DNA of 64,000 nt, taken from assembly GCF_003347595.2 (NCBI RefSeq), contig NZ_QCZK02000018.1:1-64000 (forward strand), in the 5' to 3' direction. Position numbers and translations under genes: made by a program. Below the pieces are notes generated by a model. That model searched no databases. It was not told where the DNA came from and saw only the letters and a program-made list of their open reading frames with translations. The DNA comes from Botryobacter ruber (GTDB lineage: Bacteria > Bacteroidota > Bacteroidia > Cytophagales > Hymenobacteraceae). Of the stretch, positions 17,844 to 27,549 are shown piece after piece. How positions within the stretch are numbered: position 1 is the stretch's first letter; every line of letters begins with the position of its first letter.

Positions 17844-18443
17844 ATGAATATAAAAACCAGACTTCTAATAATCTTGTTTTTAGCCATTTCTACAATTGGT
17901 ATCAGTCAGGATTATAAGAAAGAGATTAAAAGCCAGTTTTTAGATTATAACAATCTAATTATCAATAAGGATTTTGATAAATCAATGGAATTTATGCCAG
18001 AGGAATTCTTTGAGATAGTTCCTAAGGATCAAATGGTTCTAATTATGGAAAAGACATTCAGTAATCCTGAAATGGAATTTGAACTTAAAAGTCCAAAGAT
18101 TACTGAAATCTCTGATACTGAAAAAATTGGTGATAAGTATTATTCCTTAATGAGCTATTCAAGTCTAATGAAGATGAAGTTCATTGATATAAACTTGGAG
18201 GAAGAAACAGAAACCGAACACAAGCTGCGAATGAACATGATTAAACTATCTTTTGAAGAAGCTTTTGGTTCAAACAACGTGAAGTATGATGAGAAAGCAG
18301 AAGCTTTTGAGATAAATGCTCAAAAACAGGCTTATGCAATTTCAAAAAATGGAAAAACAGATTGGAAATTTCTTGTGATCGAGAAAAAGCAAAAGTTTAT
18401 TTTAGATAAGTTATTGCCTAAACAATTGGCGGACAAGATATAA
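17844..18443 (+). CDS. AT-rich secreted hypothetical protein
   Basis: A 199-residue protein started at ATG 17844, giving a signal peptide (MNIKTRLLIILFLAISTIG, cut near GIS/Q). The rest is Lys/Glu/Met-rich and soluble, with no family I recognise. The gene is visibly richer in A+T than its neighbours and uses AAA, ATT and TTA codons heavily. This suggests acquisition from a lower-GC Bacteroidota member. Confidence 0.7.
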   Translation: MNIKTRLLIILFLAISTIGISQDYKKEIKSQFLDYNNLIINKDFDKSMEFMPEEFFEIVPKDQMVLIMEKTFSNPEMEFELKSPKITEISDTEKIGDKYYSLMSYSSLMKMKFIDINLEEETETEHKLRMNMIKLSFEEAFGSNNVKYDEKAEAFEINAQKQAYAISKNGKTDWKFLVIEKKQKFILDKLLPKQLADKI

Positions 18444-18490
18444 CAATAAAACAATTTAACCATTTAACACTTAGCCGAAACTAAGCCGTT

Positions 18491-19459
18491 ATGAACAAAC
18501 CTTATAGCATTTTACTGTACTACTGCTACACACCGATAGCAGATCCGGAAGCTTTCCGGGAGGAGCACCACCTGTTTTGCCTGGAGCTGAATATGCTGGG
18601 CCGCATCATAGTTTCAAAAGAAGGACTGAACGGTACAGTTTCCGGTCTGAAGGAAGACTGCGAAAAGTACATGCAGACGCTCAAAGCGGACCCTCGTTTC
18701 TCCAACATCGATTTTAAAGTGGATGCCTCGGAGGAGCATGCCTTCACGAAGCTGCATGTACGTACCAAAGCCGAAATTGTACATTCCGGCCTGCTGCACA
18801 TCAACCCGAATGTACGCACCGGTATCCATCTGACGCCGAAAGAATTCCGGGAGATGAAAGACCAGCAGGATGTCGTGGTACTGGACGTACGCTCGGATTA
18901 CGAGTATAGCCTGGGCCGTTTCAAAAATGCTGTGACGCTTAATATCGAGAATTTCCGTGAATTTCCGGAGAAGGTAGACGAGCTGAAGGAGAAGTATAAA
19001 GATAAAAAAATACTGACCTATTGCACCGGCGGCATCAAGTGCGAAAAAGCCAGCGCTTTCCTGCTGGAGCAGGGCTTCGAGAATGTGTACCAGCTGCATG
19101 GCGGCATCATTAAATACGGCATGGAAGCCGGCGGCGAAGACTTCGAAGGCAAGTGCTATGTATTCGACAACCGCGTAGCCGTAGATGTGAACAAAGTTAA
19201 CCCAACTGTAATTTCTACCTGCCACGTGTGCGGCACCAACAGCGACCGCATGGTAAACTGTGCCAACCCGGTGTGTAACCTGCACGTGCCTATCTGCGAA
19301 AAGTGCGGCGTTGAGATGGAAGGCGCCTGCTCAGCGGAATGTAAAGAGCACCCGGAAAAGCGGCCTTACGACGGCACCGGCTATTACCAGAAAGAACTGA
19401 ACGGCTACAATCCCCTGAAAGGGTTTAACCGCCGCAAAACAAAGCAGGTAACGGAATAA
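18491..19459 (+). CDS. trhO: tRNA uridine(34) hydroxylase, rhodanese family
   Basis: TrhO (YceA) installs the 5-hydroxyuridine precursor at the wobble position of certain tRNAs. The 322-residue protein has the N-terminal ferredoxin-like domain (YYCYTPIADPEAFREEH) and a rhodanese domain. The active-site loop YCTGGIKCEKAS carries the catalytic Cys at residue 178. A Cys-rich C-terminal domain (CHVCGTNSDRMVNC, then CEKCGVEMEGACS) ends with RPYDGTGYYQK. It is monocistronic with a terminator 20 bp downstream. Confidence 0.93.
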   Translation: MNKPYSILLYYCYTPIADPEAFREEHHLFCLELNMLGRIIVSKEGLNGTVSGLKEDCEKYMQTLKADPRFSNIDFKVDASEEHAFTKLHVRTKAEIVHSGLLHINPNVRTGIHLTPKEFREMKDQQDVVVLDVRSDYEYSLGRFKNAVTLNIENFREFPEKVDELKEKYKDKKILTYCTGGIKCEKASAFLLEQGFENVYQLHGGIIKYGMEAGGEDFEGKCYVFDNRVAVDVNKVNPTVISTCHVCGTNSDRMVNCANPVCNLHVPICEKCGVEMEGACSAECKEHPEKRPYDGTGYYQKELNGYNPLKGFNRRKTKQVTE

Positions 19460-19479
19460 CCACCTGACCAGCATCAGAA

Positions 19480-19511
19480 GAAGCGTGAGCCCTAAAGCCA
19501 CGCTTTTTTTG
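19480..19511 (+). terminator. Terminator of trhO
   Basis: A 7-bp stem (AAGCGTG/CACGCTT) with an 11-nt loop is followed by a T run. Confidence 0.75.
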
Positions 19512-19600
19512 TACTTTTTACTCTCAAAATTTATATTCATGCGTAGGAGGGAGTAGATGATAAAAAGACTATATTCCCAAAACCAACAAAAGATAAAGCC

Positions 19601-20455
19601 ATGCGAATCCCGGAATCAGAACTGATCCTGAACCCTGACGGATCGGTATACCACCTGAACCTGTTGCCCGAACAAATCTCCGATACCATTATCACGGTTG
19701 GCGATCCGGAGCGGGTACAGATGGTGAGCAAGTATTTTGAAGAGATGGAGACCCAGGTTGCTAAGCGGGAGTTTATTACCCATACCGGTTACTACAGGGG
19801 CAAACGCCTGACGGTGATGTCTACGGGCATGGGCACCGACAATGTGGAACTGCTGCTGAACGAACTGGACGCCCTGGTGAATATCGATTTTGTGTCGCGG
19901 GAGCCGAATCAGGAGAAGATCGCCCTGAAGATAATCCGCATCGGCACATCCGGGTCCTTGCAGGAAACTATTCCGGTAGGCAGTCTGCTGGCTTCGCATT
20001 ATGCGATCGGGCTGGATACGCTGATGCAGTTCTACCCGCTGGAGCAGAGCGAAATCGAGAACACCATCACCCGGAAGCTGCAGGAGGAACTGGGCCTGGG
20101 CTTTCAGCCTTACTGCGTAAATGCTTCTCCGACCTTGCTCGATACCATTGCCTACGACATGATACCCGGCAACACCCTCACCTGTCCCGGGTTTTATGCG
20201 CCACAGGGACGGAAGCTGCGGGGCGGCCTGCGGAACAAGCTGCTGCTGGAACAGTACCACGCATTCAGGCTAGGCGATTTCAGGCTGACGAATATAGAAA
20301 TGGAAACAGCCGGCTATTACAGCCTGGGCAGGCTGCTCGGGCACGAGGTGCTGTCGGTAAATGCCATATTAGCCAACCGGGTTAAGCACGAGTTTGCCTC
20401 CAACCCGAACGAAATTCTCGACGACCTGATCGTAAAGGTGCTCGACAGGTTATAA
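19601..20455 (+). CDS. Nucleoside phosphorylase (uridine phosphorylase-like)
   Basis: A 284-residue PNP/UDP phosphorylase family protein that cleaves nucleosides with phosphate. The N-terminal ITVGDPERVQMVSKYFE and STGMGTDNVELLLNEL are the phosphate-binding regions. IRIGTSGSLQETIPVGSLLAS carries the GTSG signature, and NIEMETAGYYSLG holds the ribose-binding Met-Glu pair. It is closest in style to uridine phosphorylases, but base preference cannot be fixed here. It ends at a shared bidirectional terminator. Confidence 0.88.
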   Translation: MRIPESELILNPDGSVYHLNLLPEQISDTIITVGDPERVQMVSKYFEEMETQVAKREFITHTGYYRGKRLTVMSTGMGTDNVELLLNELDALVNIDFVSREPNQEKIALKIIRIGTSGSLQETIPVGSLLASHYAIGLDTLMQFYPLEQSEIENTITRKLQEELGLGFQPYCVNASPTLLDTIAYDMIPGNTLTCPGFYAPQGRKLRGGLRNKLLLEQYHAFRLGDFRLTNIEMETAGYYSLGRLLGHEVLSVNAILANRVKHEFASNPNEILDDLIVKVLDRL

Positions 20456-20463
20456 AAAGTTCA

Positions 20464-20491
20464 CTGCTCCTGCCACCATTGCCACTGCACC
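20464..20491 (-). repeat. GGAGCAG dispersed repeat
   Basis: A 28-bp copy on the minus strand, 9 bp after the phosphorylase stop and before the shared terminator. Confidence 0.7.
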
Positions 20492-20530
20492 ACCTCAATG
20501 CGCACAGACGGGAATATCATTTCCTGCAAA

Positions 20531-20564
20531 CAGCAAAAGCCGGCTTTACAACCGGCTTTTGCTG
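20531..20564. terminator. Bidirectional terminator between convergent genes
   Basis: A 13-bp perfect stem (CAGCAAAAGCCGG/CCGGCTTTTGCTG) with an 8-nt loop. It serves the phosphorylase (+) and the 99-residue gene (-). Confidence 0.8.
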
Positions 20565-20603
20565 TTTTAGTACAATGCTTTATCAGGTTTTAGAAAATCA
20601 ATT

Positions 20604-20903
20604 TTAAAAGAATTCAATGCCGATAATGGATGTAACAGGAATAGCGCATCCTGCTTTCAGGACCAGGTATTTATCATCAACACACCATACGGTCGTCTCC
20701 ACCCGTTTTTGCTCCCCGTCTACCGGCTGAAACGTAATTTCTACCTTCCCGTGATACGCATTTCCCAGCGAAGAAGCACGATCCAGGTCCAGTCTCCTTT
20801 TCTGTTGAGCTTCAGGATCTGTCAGTACATCTTTTGTACTAAAATGGAAGGAGGGAATTTGCTCTTTCTCAACTAAAGGAGCATGGTTAATCAGTGAAGC
20901 CAT
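20604..20903 (-). CDS. Small hypothetical protein
   Basis: A 99-residue soluble protein with a clean ATG and no signal peptide. The second half looks like a small beta barrel (YHGKVEITFQPVDGE, TTVWCVDDKYLVLKAG, IPVTSIIGIEFF). No family is recognised. Codon use resembles the neighbouring genes and its end faces a shared terminator, so it is probably real. Its upstream 250 bp contains only a short GATGGCT/AGCCATC hairpin at about 20955-20976. Confidence 0.6.
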   Translation of the reverse strand: MASLINHAPLVEKEQIPSFHFSTKDVLTDPEAQQKRRLDLDRASSLGNAYHGKVEITFQPVDGEQKRVETTVWCVDDKYLVLKAGCAIPVTSIIGIEFF

Positions 20904-21151
20904 CGTATTTGCTGTTTAAAAGAGTCTATAAAATACACAGTCACGCCGGACAGGGATGGCTTTGCTGGAGCCATCACCTGTAAGCTGAACATTCCAACAG
21001 GTTGAAAGCTAAAACCGTAAGAGTTACTTTTATATACTATTTTTAGACACAGAAGGTTGATAAAATGGTATTCACATAAGCTGAATCAGGGAATAATTTT
21101 TAGCACTTCAGGTGCAACGGCTATAGGTAGGTTGTGTTTGCAACAGCAACG

Positions 21152-22168
21152 TTAAGAACCGATCTCCTGTAAAAAAGCCAGCGTATCCACCCCGTCGGCA
21201 TAGTCCCATACCATCGGGCACTGCGCATCGCCAAAGGCAATACTGTTCTCAAACCAGCCATGGGCCGACACAATGCACTGGATTTTTTCTCTGGCCGCAG
21301 CTATTTTCTGCCGCAGGTCTGCCAGCGACGAAAATTTTTCGTAATTCAATACCGAAATCGGCGAAACCAGACTTTCGCTTTCGGTTACCAGCATAAAGCC
21401 ATTATCGAAGTGCGGCACGCGGTTAACCAGCAGGATGGATTTGTTGTAGTCGTAGTTGTTGCGGTACTTGTGGTGGTCGAGCAGCGAAGCATGCGCTTTG
21501 TTGGCTTCAAAAAACTTTTCGAAATTATAATCTTCGGGCACGAACAGCTTGGAAACATTGCGGCAGCCCAGGCCATAGTACCGGAATACATCCTCGCCCA
21601 GCGCCTGCAGCTCCCGCTCGTTCTCACGGCCTGTCAGCACGCCAATGCTGTTGCGGTTTTTCCGGATAATGTGCGGCCGTTTGGCAAAGTAATACTCAAA
21701 ATAACGTGCCGTGTTATCGGAGCCGGTGGCAATAATGGCATCCGCCTCCTTCAGCATCTCCACAAAATGAATGTATTCGGCAAAAGCAGGCTCTACGCTG
21801 ATGAGCGTGTTGGCAATCCAGCGCATCAGCACCTCATCGCCGGAACTGAGTTTGGCATGCAGCACATGGCCGCTGATCAGTACCGACAAAAAATCGTGGA
21901 AGCCTACCAGCGGAATATTGCCGGCCATAACCACGCCAACCGTTTTAGGTTTGATGTGTTTCAGCTGGTAAGGGTAGAGCCACTCCCGCAGGTACTGCTC
22001 CTCTAAATAGGTAATTATTCCGTTTAAAGCACAGGAAACATTTTCTTCATCGAACCAGGGGTTCCTGGCAAATGCGGCGGCGGCCAGCGCTTTTCGTTCC
22101 TCAGGCGGCAGGTTTTGCAGCTGATTCCCCAGTTTAATAAATGCTTCAATCCTGTTTTCTAATGTCAT
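21152..22168 (-). CDS. LuxC-like acyl-CoA reductase
   Basis: A 338-residue protein of the LuxC/acyl-CoA reductase family, which reduces acyl-CoA or acyl-enzyme to aldehyde with NADPH. Recognisable blocks include VGVVMAGNIPLVGFHDFLSVLISGH, IATGSDNTARYFEYYF, and YYGLGCRNVSKLFVPEDY, which holds the probable catalytic Cys. There are no lux partners here. It is divergent from a ferredoxin, an arrangement I recall from other Bacteroidota. The physiological substrate is unknown. Confidence 0.85.
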   Translation of the reverse strand: MTLENRIEAFIKLGNQLQNLPPEERKALAAAAFARNPWFDEENVSCALNGIITYLEEQYLREWLYPYQLKHIKPKTVGVVMAGNIPLVGFHDFLSVLISGHVLHAKLSSGDEVLMRWIANTLISVEPAFAEYIHFVEMLKEADAIIATGSDNTARYFEYYFAKRPHIIRKNRNSIGVLTGRENERELQALGEDVFRYYGLGCRNVSKLFVPEDYNFEKFFEANKAHASLLDHHKYRNNYDYNKSILLVNRVPHFDNGFMLVTESESLVSPISVLNYEKFSSLADLRQKIAAAREKIQCIVSAHGWFENSIAFGDAQCPMVWDYADGVDTLAFLQEIGS

Positions 22169-22192
22169 GACAAACGGTAATTTAAAAAAATA

Positions 22193-22224
22193 TTTGATAA
22201 GGATGCTTAATGTTACTAATTTTG
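22193..22224 (+). promoter_or_regulatory. Promoter of the ferredoxin gene
   Basis: TTTG (22193-22196), exactly 20 bp, then TAATTTTG (22217-22224). This is a full match to the Bacteroidota -33/-7 consensus, and the best promoter seen in the window. The leader is about 50 nt. Confidence 0.6.
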
Positions 22225-22257
22225 TTCTGATTTAAACTAAGAATTACAAAAGTATAA

Positions 22258-22632
<375 letters not shown>

Positions 22633-22659
22633 GCTGGGTAACCCTCCGGAACTAACGGA

Positions 22660-22689
22660 AGCCTGCCTCTTTTGGGCAGGCTTTTTTTA
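22660..22689 (+). terminator. Terminator of the ferredoxin gene
   Basis: An 8-bp stem (AGCCTGCC/GGCAGGCT) with a short TCTTTTG loop and seven T. Confidence 0.85.
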
Positions 22690-22704
22690 TGGCTTTTAAA
22701 TTCC

Positions 22705-22712
22705 TAATTTTG
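22705..22712 (+). promoter_or_regulatory. -7 element TAATTTTG of valS
   Basis: A TAnnTTTG match 21 bp before the valS ATG. The T run of the preceding terminator lies at the -33 position. No T-box leader is seen. Confidence 0.45.
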
Positions 22713-22733
22713 CCGTCCACAAGCTAGTTTACG

Positions 22734-25382
22734 ATGTCGACAGGAACAAAATATAACCCGAAGGAAATAGAGAACAAGTGGTACGGAAGCTGGTTGGAGC
22801 ACGGCTTCTTCCGCTCTAAGCCCAACCCCAAAAAAGAGCCTTATACCATTGTAATTCCGCCGCCAAACGTAACGGGGGTGCTGCACATGGGGCACATGCT
22901 CAACAACACCATCCAGGATATCCTGGTGCGCCGCGCGCGCATGCGGGGAAAAGAAGCCTGCTGGGTGCCGGGTACCGATCATGCCTCTATTGCTACTGAG
23001 GCCAAGGTAGTGGCAATGCTGCAGGAGCGGGGCATTCAGAAAAGTGACCTCACCCGCGAAGAGTTCCTGGAGTATGCCTGGGAGTGGAAGGAAAAGTACG
23101 GCGGCATTATCCTGGAGCAGCTCAAAAAACTGGGCGCCTCCTGCGACTGGGACCGCACCCGCTTCACGATGGAAGAAGACTTGTCGGCTGCCGTAATCGA
23201 GGTGTTTGTGGACCTGTACCGCAAAGGCCAGATTTACCGCGGCGTGCGCATGGTAAACTGGGACCCGAAAGGCGGCACCGCGCTTTCCGACGAAGAAGTA
23301 ATCCCAAAAGATACCATGGCCAAAATGTACCACCTGCGCTACGAGGTGGTGCGCGATGTGGACGATGTACTCAACGAAGGGGTGCCAGCTTACATTACGG
23401 TAGCTACCTCGCGTCCGGAAACAATAATGGCTGACGTGGCAGTGGCTGTAAACCCCAACGATGAGCGTTACAAGCACCTGCACGGCAAAAAAGTGCGTAT
23501 CCCGCTGCTGGGCCGCGCCATCCCGGTTATCCTGGACGAGTACGTGAGCATCGACTTTGGTACAGGCGCCCTGAAAGTAACACCAGCGCACGACCTGAAC
23601 GACTACGAACTGGGCCTCAAACACAACCTGCCCATCATCGACATCCTGAACGACGACGGCAGCCTGAACGAGAAGGCGCAGCTGTACGTGGGACAGGACC
23701 GTTTTGCCGCCCGTCGCAATATTGTAAAGGACCTGGAGGAAGCGGAACTGCTGGTAAAGATAGAGGAATATGCCAGCGTGCTGCAGACCTCCGAGCGTAC
23801 CGGTGCCGTAATAGAGCCGCGGCTGTCGCTGCAGTGGTTCTGTAAAATGGATGCCATGGCAAAGCCGGCTATGGAAGCCGTGATGGAAGATGAGATAAAG
23901 CTGCACCCGCCCAAGTTCAAGAACATGTACCGGTCCTGGATGGAGAACATCCGCGACTGGTGTATTTCGCGCCAGCTGTGGTGGGGACAGCGCATTCCGG
24001 CCTACTACCTTCCCGACGGTTCGTATGTGGTAGCATGCTCAACGGAAGAGGCCCTGGAACTGGCCCGCCATGAGAGCGGAAACGCCGATTTGCAGGCAGA
24101 AGATCTGCGCCAGGACGAAGACGTGCTGGATACTTGGTTTTCGTCGTGGCTGTGGCCTATTTCGGTGTTCGATGGCTTTAAAGATCCCGATAACAAAGAT
24201 ATCCAGTACTATTACCCGACCAACGACCTGGTTACGGCTCCTGAAATCCTGTTTTTCTGGGTAGCGCGTATGATTATGGCCGGTTATGAGTTCCGCAACG
24301 AGCCGCCGTTCCGCAACGTGTACCTGACCGGTATCGTGCGCGATGCGCAGGGCCGTAAAATGTCAAAATCGCTGGGCAACTCACCCGATCCGCTCGACCT
24401 GATAGAAAAGTACGGAGCAGACGGGGTGCGTACCGGCATGCTGTTCAGCTCGCAGGCCGGCAACGACCTGTTTTTCGACGAGAAGCTGATAGAGCAGGGG
24501 CGTAACTTCAGCAACAAGATTTGGAATGCGTTCCGGCTGATCAAAGGCTGGGAAGTAGACGAAACGCTGCCTTGCCCGAACGAAACGGCGATCAGGTGGT
24601 TCGAGTCGCGCTTTAACGCTGCCTTTGTGCAGATCGAAGACCACTTCAGCAAATACCGTATTTCGGATGCGCTGCTGTCGGTGTACAAGCTGGTGTGGGA
24701 CGATTTCTGCTCCAACTACCTCGAAATGATCAAACCGACCTACCAGCAGCCAATCGATAAGGAGACGCTGAAGGCAACCGTTGGCTTTATGGAGCAGGTT
24801 CTGAAAGTGCTGCACCCGTTCATGCCCTTCCTGACCGAAGAGCTGTGGCATGAACTGAAGGAGCGTAAGGAGCTGGAGTACATTATTGTAGCTTCCTGGC
24901 CTAAAAAAGACCGGTTCAATAAGGAAATAATCGACCAGATGGAGAGCGTGCTGAAGGTGGTGGCTGCTATCCGGAATGTGCGTAACTCCAAGAACATCCC
25001 GAACAACAAGTCGCTCGACCTGTCGGTGAAACAGATGGGCCAGCTGGACTATGCACCTTTCCTGGGTATCATCCGCAAGCTTGGCAACATCAGCGAGATC
25101 AGCTTAGTGCAGGAAAGTGTGGAGGGCGCTATAAGCTTTGTGGAAGCCGGCGATGAGTTCTTCATCCCGATGGAAGGCAACATTGATGTGGCGGCAGAGC
25201 GTGAGCGGCTGCTCAAGGAGCTGGAGTACACCCAAGGCTTCCTGAATTCAGTAACCAAGAAACTGAGCAACGAGCGCTTTGTGAAAGGGGCGCCAGAGGC
25301 AGTCATTGCCAACGAACGCAAAAAGCAAGCCGATGCCGAAGCCAAAATAAAAGCGCTGGAGCAAAGTCTGGCAGCGCTGTAG
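22734..25382 (+). CDS. valS: Valine--tRNA ligase
   Basis: Class I aminoacyl-tRNA synthetase, 882 residues, the normal length. The HIGH motif reads HMGH (51-54) within [22 protein letters not shown] is at about 542 in [14 protein letters not shown]. The [10 protein letters not shown] and [13 protein letters not shown] blocks are typical of ValRS. A C-terminal coiled-coil arm (about 815-882) ends with LEQSLAAL. It is monocistronic between two strong terminators. Confidence 0.97.
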   Translation: MSTGTKYNPKEIENKWYGSWLEHGFFRSKPNPKKEPYTIVIPPPNVTGVLHMGHMLNNTIQDILVRRARMRGKEACWVPGTDHASIATEAKVVAMLQERGIQKSDLTREEFLEYAWEWKEKYGGIILEQLKKLGASCDWDRTRFTMEEDLSAAVIEVFVDLYRKGQIYRGVRMVNWDPKGGTALSDEEVIPKDTMAKMYHLRYEVVRDVDDVLNEGVPAYITVATSRPETIMADVAVAVNPNDERYKHLHGKKVRIPLLGRAIPVILDEYVSIDFGTGALKVTPAHDLNDYELGLKHNLPIIDILNDDGSLNEKAQLYVGQDRFAARRNIVKDLEEAELLVKIEEYASVLQTSERTGAVIEPRLSLQWFCKMDAMAKPAMEAVMEDEIKLHPPKFKNMYRSWMENIRDWCISRQLWWGQRIPAYYLPDGSYVVACSTEEALELARHESGNADLQAEDLRQDEDVLDTWFSSWLWPISVFDGFKDPDNKDIQYYYPTNDLVTAPEILFFWVARMIMAGYEFRNEPPFRNVYLTGIVRDAQGRKMSKSLGNSPDPLDLIEKYGADGVRTGMLFSSQAGNDLFFDEKLIEQGRNFSNKIWNAFRLIKGWEVDETLPCPNETAIRWFESRFNAAFVQIEDHFSKYRISDALLSVYKLVWDDFCSNYLEMIKPTYQQPIDKETLKATVGFMEQVLKVLHPFMPFLTEELWHELKERKELEYIIVASWPKKDRFNKEIIDQMESVLKVVAAIRNVRNSKNIPNNKSLDLSVKQMGQLDYAPFLGIIRKLGNISEISLVQESVEGAISFVEAGDEFFIPMEGNIDVAAERERLLKELEYTQGFLNSVTKKLSNERFVKGAPEAVIANERKKQADAEAKIKALEQSLAAL

Positions 25383-25395
25383 AGGTGTGAAATTT

Positions 25396-25441
25396 CAAAA
25401 AAGCGGCTGTTCCGGATGACGGGGCAGCCGCTTTTTTTTTT
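25396..25441 (+). terminator. Terminator of valS
   Basis: A stem AAGCGGCTG/CAGCCGCTT with A-tract and T-tract flanks, a 15-nt loop, and nine or ten T. Confidence 0.85.
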
Positions 25442-25442
25442 G

Positions 25443-25470
25443 CTGCAGCAGCCACCACTCCCGCTGCTCC
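25443..25470 (-). repeat. GGAGCAG dispersed repeat
   Basis: A 28-bp copy on the minus strand between the valS terminator and the end of the next gene (CTGCAGCAGCCACCA, then CTGCTCC). Confidence 0.6.
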
Positions 25471-25475
25471 TCAAT

Positions 25476-26075
25476 TTACGGCTTCTTCTGCAGGCTTGAG
25501 ACCAGTTGCTCTATCTCCTCCACAAAGCCAGGGAAGACGGCGCTTAATCCCTCTTTTTGCTTGCTATAGATAATCTCCACCTTTCTGTGATCAAGAATGT
25601 AGGTGAGCAGTCCCTGGTCGGCTTCGGTAATGTAGAGCAGTTTCTGAGGATTTGATTTTGTAGCAACAGCATAGGTCCTGAACGTAAAGGTATTATTGAT
25701 TTTCTGCGGCGTAGGCGGCCTGTTTTCGAGGTACCGCTGCATAATCACCGTGTCGAGCTGCACCGTGGTTTCTATCTGGAAAATAGCCTGAATTTCCCCG
25801 TCATCAAACTCCCACTTGTTTACCTGGTGGTTTCCGTGCTTCGTGCTGGAATAGGTGCCGTTGGTGAGGCTGGTGTTCGCAACTATTTTAAAAAGCTGTA
25901 AGTCATTTTCCACTGTCTGCAGCGATGGCGCCAGCGAAGCATTATCGCTGATGAAATACTGGGAGTTTCGCAGCAGCTTCAGATCCTGCTCCATGTCCTG
26001 CGCCAGCCTGAAAGTATCGGGCTGGGTGAACAGGAGTGAGAAGTACAAAGGCAGTAAGGTCAGAAATAGCGGCAT
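25476..26075 (-). CDS. Secreted hypothetical protein
   Basis: A 199-residue protein with an N-terminal hydrophobic leader (MPLFLTLLPLYFSLLFTQ) and a soluble remainder. The latter has alternating beta-like segments (FDDGEIQAIFQIETTVQLDTV, NTFTFRTYAVATK). No domain is recognised. It lies 29 bp downstream of the MazF-type toxin on the same strand and may be co-transcribed with it, but nothing suggests a functional link. Confidence 0.6.
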   Translation of the reverse strand: MPLFLTLLPLYFSLLFTQPDTFRLAQDMEQDLKLLRNSQYFISDNASLAPSLQTVENDLQLFKIVANTSLTNGTYSSTKHGNHQVNKWEFDDGEIQAIFQIETTVQLDTVIMQRYLENRPPTPQKINNTFTFRTYAVATKSNPQKLLYITEADQGLLTYILDHRKVEIIYSKQKEGLSAVFPGFVEEIEQLVSSLQKKP

Positions 26076-26104
26076 AATCTTCTTTAGCTTTTATCTACCT
26101 GTAC

Positions 26105-26473
26105 TCAAAACCCATGCCTTTCGTTAGCTTCTTGGTCTTTTGATAGTAGCGTGTTGACAGAATTAACTACATCGGCAATGAAATCCTCCGTAACTGCTGT
26201 CTGTTTACCCGATAAAAGCGACTCGTGAAGGGTAAAAATTTTTTGTAACCTCAGGTAACTTTGTACCAATAGTGGTGCTTCTGAATAGTTATTGTCGTTT
26301 ATCCGGATACTAAGGACATCATTTCTCTCCTTGCTAGTGATCTGTACCAGGATATAATCACCGGTACGATTTACAACCTGATTGCTGATGATGAGGGCCG
26401 GTCGTAATTTCTGTTGTGTTAAATCTGTAAATGGAAATTTAATCCAGACAACATCGCCTCTATTGTAGGTCAT
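26105..26473 (-). CDS. PemK/MazF-type toxin
   Basis: A 122-residue protein of the PemK/MazF endoribonuclease family. MTYNRGDVVWIKFPFTDLTQQKLRPALIIS shows the GDVV start and the K-RPALI block. ILVQITSKE and LRLQKIFTLHESLL match the core strands. It probably cleaves mRNA when freed from its antitoxin. Its ATG overlaps the antitoxin stop by 4 bp. Confidence 0.85.
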   Translation of the reverse strand: MTYNRGDVVWIKFPFTDLTQQKLRPALIISNQVVNRTGDYILVQITSKERNDVLSIRINDNNYSEAPLLVQSYLRLQKIFTLHESLLSGKQTAVTEDFIADVVNSVNTLLSKDQEANERHGF

Positions 26474-26688
26474 TTTTTTGTTGCTTCACCCGCTTCTGCA
26501 TTATACAACTGGTCATATCTGTCATCCTCTTCTGAATCCCAGTCTTCCGCTAAAGACTTTTGAGAAAGTAATGTTACTTCATCTACAGGTTCTTTTTCCT
26601 CAAAAGATTTTATATAACGCAGATTCTCGAGCAAACTCTTTACGATTAAAAAGTCAGCATCATTTACTGTTATTTCTATCTTTTTCAT
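26470..26688 (-). CDS. Putative antitoxin of the MazF-type pair
   Basis: A 72-residue acidic protein directly upstream of the toxin and overlapping it by 4 bp. MKKIEITVNDADFLIVKSLLENL could form a beta strand and helix for DNA binding or dimerisation. The acidic C-terminal half (EDWDSEEDDRYDQLY) would neutralise the toxin. The family name is unknown; the call rests on size, overlap and position. Confidence 0.75.
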   Translation of the reverse strand: MKKIEITVNDADFLIVKSLLENLRYIKSFEEKEPVDEVTLLSQKSLAEDWDSEEDDRYDQLYNAEAGEATKK

Positions 26689-26810
26689 TTCGCAATTTTT
26701 TTTCCAGGTAAAAAGCTCGATTTTTTATATTTTACGGAACTACGGCTGATACTGATAAGGACAATCAATCTGTACATCCTATTTATAACATCTGCCATCC
26801 TAATCCGGTT

Positions 26811-27326
26811 CTACAACCGCGAGCTATCAACTACCCGCCAGTTTATCTTGCCGTTGTTTACCTCATACTTTAGCAGCATATAGCCGCCGTTGTGGCCGTC
26901 TTCGTAGTAGGCCAGGGCGTAGCGGTCGTTCAGGATGCGGCTGTCGCGGATGGTCATGGTACCGCCCATCGTGCCTTCGGCAGGGATGAGCTGCTGTTGC
27001 TTTCGGTTCAGGTCGTTCATGAGGTCTGCTTCGGGGTTTTTCAGGCCTTTTTTCTCGAGCTTCCGAATGTCGCTCTCGCTCAGCACACCCAGCTGATCTA
27101 CGAAATCTACACCACCCGGAGGTACCAACGTCATGGTATCGGGCGGCAGTACCATCTCCTCCAGCGAGTCCAGTTGGGTTTGTTGCTGCGCCAGTTGCTG
27201 ATTTGCTTCTTCGAGTCGGGTATCTGCTACTGTTAAGCGGCCTTCAGCTTCGCGTTGTTCCCAGTAAAAGTAAAAGGCCAGTGCCAGGAAAACAGCGGCC
27301 AGTAGCCAGGGTAAAAGGTTTCTCAT
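26811..27326 (-). CDS. Membrane-anchored hypothetical protein with coiled coil
   Basis: A 171-residue protein: an N-terminal membrane helix (about 5-23), a predicted coiled coil with heptad-like Leu and Gln (RLEEANQQLAQQQTQLDSLEE), then a periplasmic domain ending in strands (YALAYYEDGHNGGYMLLKYEV). No known family. It is independent of the E2 gene upstream, from which 220 bp containing a terminator separate it. Confidence 0.6.
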   Translation of the reverse strand: MRNLLPWLLAAVFLALAFYFYWEQREAEGRLTVADTRLEEANQQLAQQQTQLDSLEEMVLPPDTMTLVPPGGVDFVDQLGVLSESDIRKLEKKGLKNPEADLMNDLNRKQQQLIPAEGTMGGTMTIRDSRILNDRYALAYYEDGHNGGYMLLKYEVNNGKINWRVVDSSRL

Positions 27327-27407
27327 AGGTTTAGGTTAAATTCAGTCTGTAAACGGAAAAAGCTAAAACAGGGTAACGTGACTTCGAAAATCATTATAAA
27401 AACGCTG

Positions 27408-27438
27408 CTGCACCTGCCACCACATCCACTGCTGCTCC
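27408..27438 (-). repeat. GGAGCAG dispersed repeat
   Basis: A copy on the minus strand with three extra bases near one end (CTGCACCTGCCACCACATC, then CTGCTGCTCC). Confidence 0.55.
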
Positions 27439-27475
27439 CGGAGCGCGTAAAGCAGTTCGCAAAGCAGCAGAAATC

Positions 27476-27520
27476 AAAAATATAGCCTGCCCCGGTAACA
27501 GGAGCAGGCTATATTTTTTT
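27476..27520 (-). terminator. Terminator of the E2 gene
   Basis: A 15-bp stem, AT-flanked (ATAGCCTGC/GCAGGCTAT), with a 13-nt loop and A/T tracts on both sides. It can work in both directions and lies 30 bp past the E2 stop. Confidence 0.8.
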
Positions 27521-27549
27521 GCCAATCCAATTCATGCCGTAGCCTGAAA

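Noticed and set aside
22640..22733. T-box or other riboswitch before valS
   Set aside because: Only about 20 nt lie between the -7 element and the start codon, too short for such a leader.
26105..26688. Toxin-antitoxin pair as sign of a genomic island
   Set aside because: No integrase, repeats or composition shift around it; neighbours are ordinary chromosomal genes.
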